Shown in pieces: positions 60,422-64,000 of a stretch of DNA of 64,000 nt (position 1 is its first letter; every line of letters starts with the position of its first letter). The notes below the pieces were generated by a model. The model was given only the letters and a program-made list of their open reading frames with translations, did no database searches and was not told where the DNA came from. A program made the position numbers and the translations under genes. Source of the stretch: Paenibacillus abyssi (lineage in GTDB: Bacteria > Bacillota > Bacilli > Paenibacillales > Paenibacillaceae); the NCBI RefSeq assembly GCF_014640295.1, contig NZ_BMGR01000006.1:237689-301688 (forward strand), in the 5' to 3' direction.

Positions 60422-62647
60422 CTATACCTTCGCTGGCTCCAGCAGGCCCATTTCTATGCAGGTTACAATCGAAAGAGCTTTGATACCCGCTGAAAAACGA
60501 ACCTCGATCCGATCCTCGTTCAGCGCCATAATTTCTCCATGCCCCAAAACCCGATGTTTCACAACTTTGCCAACGGTCAAATTTTCTTTGCTTCGAATTG
60601 CATTCGGGTTGTGAGGAATCACCGGTTTATCAGCGACCAGCACACTCTTTTGCTCTGTTGGCACGTTTTTGGGTGACTGTTTCTGGGGATTCAAAATACT
60701 GCGGACGCCTAGAACAAATTGAGATTCCTGCACCTTTTCCCCATCACGCTGCTTGTACGTAATCAATTCTTGGTGATGTTTTGCCCGTGTCAGACCGACA
60801 TAGAACAATCTGACGGCTTCTTCCAATAGTGCATTCTCTCCCTCATCCGAGCCGCCCTTAAGATCCTCCGAGGAAGGAATGATGCCATCGATCAGGTCAA
60901 TCATGTACACCCGTTCAAATTCCAGCCCCTTCGCACTGTGGAACGTAGCAAAGGTGACGGCATTCTTCCCTTTATTGAACTTGGATACTTTCATCGCAGC
61001 TTCCAAATGCTTCAGCCTTGCCGCGAACTCTTCCATCGTAAGAAGCGTGTCGGCGATCTCTTCCAGCGTGTTTAAGATGCCAATTAAAGCTTCCTTGCGG
61101 AAACCAAGCCGCTCGCACATCTTCTCAAGCGCTTTTTCATAACCAAGCCGGGTGCGAATCTTGCGAATCGCCTCAAGCGGCGGCATACCTTTCATCTTAA
61201 GGAACGTCTCTTTGCTCTCTTGGATCTGCTTGACCTGATAGTCCTGCAATTTCACATGCTTCAGCAAATTATCAAAGACCGATTCGTTGTTGTCGATCTC
61301 CTTCAGTACCGTCATCTGCTGTCTGGTGATATACCCATTGAGCTTCATATGGATTTTCTCCAAAATATCGGCCCGCTTGTCGGTGAAGGTCATTCTCATG
61401 AAATTCAGAATGTCCGCTACGACCCAATGGGAAAAGAAACGGTTGTCGCCATCCTTCATATAAAACGGGATGCCTGCCCGGTCAAATTCATTCATAAGAC
61501 TGATGGAAGACGAATTATTCCGGTAGAGCACCGCTGTTTCTGCAAGGTTTTCGACCTTTTCGATTTCCTTCACCAGGTATTTCGCCTGATATTTATAATC
61601 CGCAAAGCTTTTGATGCCGATCGGCTTCAAAGCGGCGTTATTGGTGAACATATTTTTGTTATAGCGGTTTTTGTTGCGCTTGATGAACCGGTTAGCTACC
61701 ATCACGATATCCTTGGATGACCGGTAGTTCTGCTCCATAAAAAGTGTAGCTGCACCAGGGAATTGCTGCTTGAAGTTAAGTAAATAGGACGGCTCCGCCC
61801 CTCTCCAGCTGTAGATCGATTGATCATCATCGGCGACGACGCACAGGTTACCATGCTTTTGGACCAATTTTTCAATGATCGCATGCTGAACCATCGAGGT
61901 ATCCTGACTCTCATCCGTCAGCACATAATCATACCTTTGCTGGTATTTTCGCAAGAGCTCCCTGTCCCTCTCCAACACCTCATTTCCGATCGTCAACATA
62001 TCGTCATAGTCCACCAACAGCTTGTGATGGCCCGATTTTTTAAACCGTTCATATTCCCACAGAATCCGTTCCGCTTGCGGAACATCGCACTTTACCTGCT
62101 CCCAGCTTTCCTCCGGAACCATCTTATTTTTGACAAAGCTGATATAGGTCGTTAGCTCGTCCATTTGCTCATCGGTGACGTTCTCGCCCACAATCGAATG
62201 GAACAATCTTCTTAAAATAAACTTCTTATGTAATGGCGGATTATCGGGATCAAAGGCTTCCTCCTCCTCCAAGTCCAAGGCACCTTCAATAATTTGATAA
62301 TCCGTTCTGGTTCTGCGGAAATGCTCCCGCACCACTTCAAAGGCCAAGCTGTGGATCGTCGAAAAATTGACGGACGGCAGCGCAGGGAAAAAACGCTCGA
62401 ATCTCTCTTTCATGTCTGCTGCGGATGCACGGCTAAATGTAACAGCCTTGATTCGTGAGGGATGAACTCCTTTTTCTTCAATCAGATAGCCGATTCTCAT
62501 GATGATTGTCGTCGTCTTACCCGAGCCGGGTGAGGCAAGGAGCAGCAGCGCCCCTTTGGTATGACGAACCGCCTTTTTCTGGACTTCATTCAGCGATACG
62601 CCGATTTCTTGAAACTTGCGGACAAAAAAATCTTCCTTTACATTCAT
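60422..62647 (-). CDS. UvrD/PcrA-like superfamily 1 DNA helicase
   Basis: A 741-residue ATP-dependent 3'-5' helicase. Motif I ASPGSGKTTT is near residues 38-47, motif II DYVLTDESQDTS near 232, motif III DQSIYSWRGA near 265 and motif VI VGLTRAKH near 610. The C-terminal 100 residues resemble the Tudor-like domain of PcrA/YjcD. It is shorter and more divergent than PcrA itself, so it is probably a YjcD-like paralogue. Located next to the tRNA cluster. Confidence 0.88.
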   Translation of the reverse strand: MNVKEDFFVRKFQEIGVSLNEVQKKAVRHTKGALLLLASPGSGKTTTIIMRIGYLIEEKGVHPSRIKAVTFSRASAADMKERFERFFPALPSVNFSTIHSLAFEVVREHFRRTRTDYQIIEGALDLEEEEAFDPDNPPLHKKFILRRLFHSIVGENVTDEQMDELTTYISFVKNKMVPEESWEQVKCDVPQAERILWEYERFKKSGHHKLLVDYDDMLTIGNEVLERDRELLRKYQQRYDYVLTDESQDTSMVQHAIIEKLVQKHGNLCVVADDDQSIYSWRGAEPSYLLNFKQQFPGAATLFMEQNYRSSKDIVMVANRFIKRNKNRYNKNMFTNNAALKPIGIKSFADYKYQAKYLVKEIEKVENLAETAVLYRNNSSSISLMNEFDRAGIPFYMKDGDNRFFSHWVVADILNFMRMTFTDKRADILEKIHMKLNGYITRQQMTVLKEIDNNESVFDNLLKHVKLQDYQVKQIQESKETFLKMKGMPPLEAIRKIRTRLGYEKALEKMCERLGFRKEALIGILNTLEEIADTLLTMEEFAARLKHLEAAMKVSKFNKGKNAVTFATFHSAKGLEFERVYMIDLIDGIIPSSEDLKGGSDEGENALLEEAVRLFYVGLTRAKHHQELITYKQRDGEKVQESQFVLGVRSILNPQKQSPKNVPTEQKSVLVADKPVIPHNPNAIRSKENLTVGKVVKHRVLGHGEIMALNEDRIEVRFSAGIKALSIVTCIEMGLLEPAKV

Positions 62648-62720
62648 TGCCGAATTACCCTTTCATATGTCCCCACAAATTCTATCATTTCATTATAACA
62701 TCATCGACTGAAGAAACGAC

Positions 62721-62747
62721 AAAAAAGAGGAGCGTTGTTGGCTCCTC
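62721..62747 (-). terminator. Strong intrinsic terminator downstream of the tRNA cluster
   Basis: GAGGAGC and GCTCCTC (62741-62747 and 62727-62733) close a seven-base loop, followed by six U on the minus strand. It lies upstream of the helicase gene and isolates it from the tRNA operon. Confidence 0.85.
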
Positions 62748-62790
62748 AAGCTGCTGTACCATTCCCTGTGCTATTAACTCAAACAATCAA

Positions 62791-62836
62791 AACCCACTAT
62801 CCGGAATGTCGATACTGACGTAACAGATAGTGGGTT
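62791..62836 (-). terminator. First terminator-like hairpin after tRNA-Pro
   Basis: AACCCACTATC and GATAGTGGGTT pair perfectly around a 24-base loop on the minus strand, with TTGATTG after it. It stands 16 bases past the tRNA-Pro gene, so it could end the tRNA transcript or act as its processing hairpin. Confidence 0.6.
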
Positions 62837-62851
62837 ATTTTGTTGTCATTA

Positions 62852-62928
62852 TGGTCGGGATGACACGATTTGAACATGCGACCCCCTGGTCCCAAACCAG
62901 GTGCTCTACCAAGCTGAGCTACATCCCG
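62852..62928 (-). tRNA. tRNA-Pro (TGG)
   Basis: Cloverleaf with acceptor CGGGATG, D-loop GCTCAGC, anticodon loop TTTGGGA and T-loop TTCAAAT. The anticodon is TGG, reading CCN proline codons. CCA is encoded at the 3' end. It is the last gene of the 11-gene cluster. Confidence 0.95.
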
Positions 62929-62967
62929 ATGTGAAGGTAGGGATATGAAAACTATGGGTACATATTA

Positions 62968-63042
62968 TGGAGCGGAAGACGGGAATCGAACCCGCGACCC
63001 TCGCCTTGGCAAGGCGATGCTCTACCGCTGAGCCACTTCCGC
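62968..63042 (-). tRNA. tRNA-Gly (GCC)
   Basis: Anticodon loop TTGCCAA in a TCGCC/GGCGA stem, giving anticodon GCC. Acceptor GCGGAAG; encoded CCA. Confidence 0.95.
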
Positions 63043-63045
63043 ATT

Positions 63046-63128
63046 TGGTGCGCGTAGAGGGACTTGAACCCCCACGGTCGCCCGCCAGATCCTAAGTCTG
63101 GTGCGTCTGCCAATTCCGCCATACGCGC
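63046..63128 (-). tRNA. tRNA-Leu (TAG)
   Basis: 83-base class II tRNA with a long variable arm. Anticodon loop CTTAGGA in a CCAGA/TCTGG stem gives anticodon TAG, decoding CUN codons. Acceptor GCGCGTA; encoded CCA. Confidence 0.95.
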
Positions 63129-63143
63129 ACGATTGTAAAAACA

Positions 63144-63219
63144 TGGTGAGCCATGTAGGACTCGAACCTACGACACCCTGATTAAAAGTCAGGTGCTCTA
63201 CCAACTGAGCTAATGGCTC
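63144..63219 (-). tRNA. tRNA-Lys (TTT)
   Basis: Anticodon loop CTTTTAA in a CCTGA/TCAGG stem, anticodon TTT. Acceptor GAGCCAT; encoded CCA. A likely substrate of the MnmE/G-MnmL-MnmM pathway because of its wobble uridine. Confidence 0.95.
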
Positions 63220-63251
63220 ATGCTTAACTAATTCTTACTGTAAATCTAAAA

Positions 63252-63327
<76 letters not shown>

Positions 63328-63340
63328 ATACTTGAAAGAA

Positions 63341-63417
63341 TGGCGGAGCCGACGGGATTCGAACCCGCGGTCTCCTGCGTGACAGGCAGGCATGTTAGGC
63401 CTCTACACCACGGCTCC
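63341..63417 (-). tRNA. tRNA-Asp (GTC)
   Basis: Anticodon loop CTGTCAC in a CCTGC/GCAGG stem, anticodon GTC. Acceptor GGAGCCG; discriminator G and encoded CCA. Confidence 0.95.
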
Positions 63418-63423
63418 GCGATT

Positions 63424-63500
<77 letters not shown>

Positions 63501-63520
63501 TCGTTAAAAAAAAGAAGTTA

Positions 63521-63596
63521 TGGTGGACGCTGACGGGATCGAACCGCCGACCCTCTGCTTGTAAGGCAGATGCTCTCCCAGCTGAGCTAAGCGTCC
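63521..63596 (-). tRNA. tRNA-Val (TAC)
   Basis: Anticodon loop CTTACAA in a TCTGC/GCAGA stem, anticodon TAC. Acceptor GGACGCT; encoded CCA. Confidence 0.95.
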
Positions 63597-63603
63597 AAAT
63601 TAG

Positions 63604-63678
63604 TGGTGACCCGTAGGGGATTCGAACCCCTGTTACCTCCGTGAAAGGGAGGTGTCTTAACCCCTTGACCAACGGGCC
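63604..63678 (-). tRNA. tRNA-Glu (TTC)
   Basis: Anticodon loop CTTTCAC in a CCTCC/GGAGG stem, anticodon TTC. Acceptor GGCCCGT with one G-U pair; encoded CCA. Another likely MnmL/MnmM substrate. Confidence 0.95.
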
Positions 63679-63708
63679 ATATCGCTATGTAACTGATTAT
63701 CAGGAATT

Positions 63709-63784
63709 TGGTGGAGCCAAGGAGGATCGAACTCCTGACCTCCTGCTTGCAAGGCAGGCGCTCTCCCAGCTGAGCTATGGCCCC
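63709..63784 (-). tRNA. tRNA-Ala (TGC)
   Basis: Anticodon loop CTTGCAA in a CCTGC/GCAGG stem, anticodon TGC. Acceptor GGGGCCA pairs with TGGCTCC; encoded CCA. Confidence 0.95.
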
Positions 63785-63804
63785 GTATCTTAAAGAAGAT
63801 TATG

Positions 63805-63882
<78 letters not shown>

Positions 63883-63886
63883 ATAC

Positions 63887-64000
63887 TCATTAAAAAAACC
63901 CCAAAATCTATATAGGGCTCTTAACATTTTTATGTATTTTGCGCCCTGAAAACCGGATGCGAAAGTCATGAATTACTTTAGCTGTCTTGCTGTTGTTTAG
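63887..64000. other. rRNA leader/spacer-like sequence at the window end
   Basis: The plus strand carries CCTGAAAACCGGATGCGAAAG (63944-63964), resembling the CTTTGAAAACTGGAT-type box in leaders and 16S-23S spacers of Bacillus-related rRNA operons. A CCCC...GGG hairpin next to an A/T run separates it from tRNA-Ile. An rRNA operon probably starts just beyond the window. Whether it is divergent from the tRNA cluster, or the tRNAs belong to its tail, cannot be told. Confidence 0.35.

Overview
This window looks like a chromosomal segment of a spore-forming, monoderm Firmicute, most likely from the Paenibacillaceae. The evidence is strong GGAGG-type ribosome binding sites, Bacillus-type gene sets (mnmL-mnmM/YtqA-YtqB, lipA-YutD-YunA-YunB, CcpN-YqfL, YycC, YwjA, PurU), spore genes (YunB, a YlbJ-like protein, a CotF-like coat protein) and moderate GC content. 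No prophage, CRISPR array or intact insertion sequence was found. Mobile-element traces are limited to one decayed IS1182-type transposase and one short palindromic element.

Layout. 1-9.1 kb: the edge of a minus-strand gene, the tRNA-modification pair mnmL-mnmM, a VOC protein, manA, a DUF2062 membrane protein, a B12-binding radical SAM enzyme, a secreted protease with stalk-like repeats, an RluA-type pseudouridine synthase and a DUF3243 protein. 9.2-16.7 kb: a Gfo/Idh/MocA oxidoreductase, an HEFGH membrane peptidase, a secreted M14 carboxypeptidase, a permuted NlpC/P60-like protein, a CtpB-type S41 protease, a HAD phosphatase and a GNAT acetyltransferase. 16.7-20.6 kb: a four-gene sulfate ABC importer operon. 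20.8-28.9 kb: DUF4383, a YigZ protein, pgi, a dehydrogenase-PilZ fusion, tkt-ppnP, a coiled-coil membrane protein and an AIM24 protein. 28.9-33.9 kb: a CotF-like protein, purU, a long endonuclease IV, a DUF2621 protein, a lipoprotein and a TIGR01777 epimerase.

33.9-44.2 kb holds a complete monoderm Tad (type IVb) pilus locus on the minus strand: TadZ, CpaF/TadA ATPase, TadB, TadC, Flp pilin, a TadE-like pseudopilin, a DUF5702 protein, a second TadE-like protein, a TadV prepilin peptidase and an FHA/DUF6382 protein. A good promoter is followed by a strong intrinsic terminator before the first gene, so either leader attenuation or coincidental fsa termination is at work. 44.2-47.8 kb is a central-carbon cluster on the same strand: ccpN, yqfL, glpX, ndk and fsa.

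47.9-62.6 kb: the transposase remnant, pepF, YycC with a coupled zinc-ribbon gene, globin-DUF2225, a 31-residue membrane peptide, a YlbJ-like protein, nadK with a YwjA-type ABC exporter, YutD-lipA, YunA, YunB, an aldo/keto reductase and a UvrD-like helicase. 62.85-63.88 kb: eleven tRNA genes on the minus strand, transcribed Ile-Ala-Glu-Val-fMet-Asp-Thr-Lys-Leu-Gly-Pro, all with encoded CCA. The last ~110 bases carry a sequence resembling the box found in Bacillus-type rRNA leaders and spacers, so an rRNA operon probably lies just outside.

The points most worth a second look are the dehydrogenase-PilZ fusion with both c-di-GMP motifs intact, the promoter-terminator leader of the tad operon, the 70-bp palindromic element with 5-bp direct repeats, and the decayed transposase.
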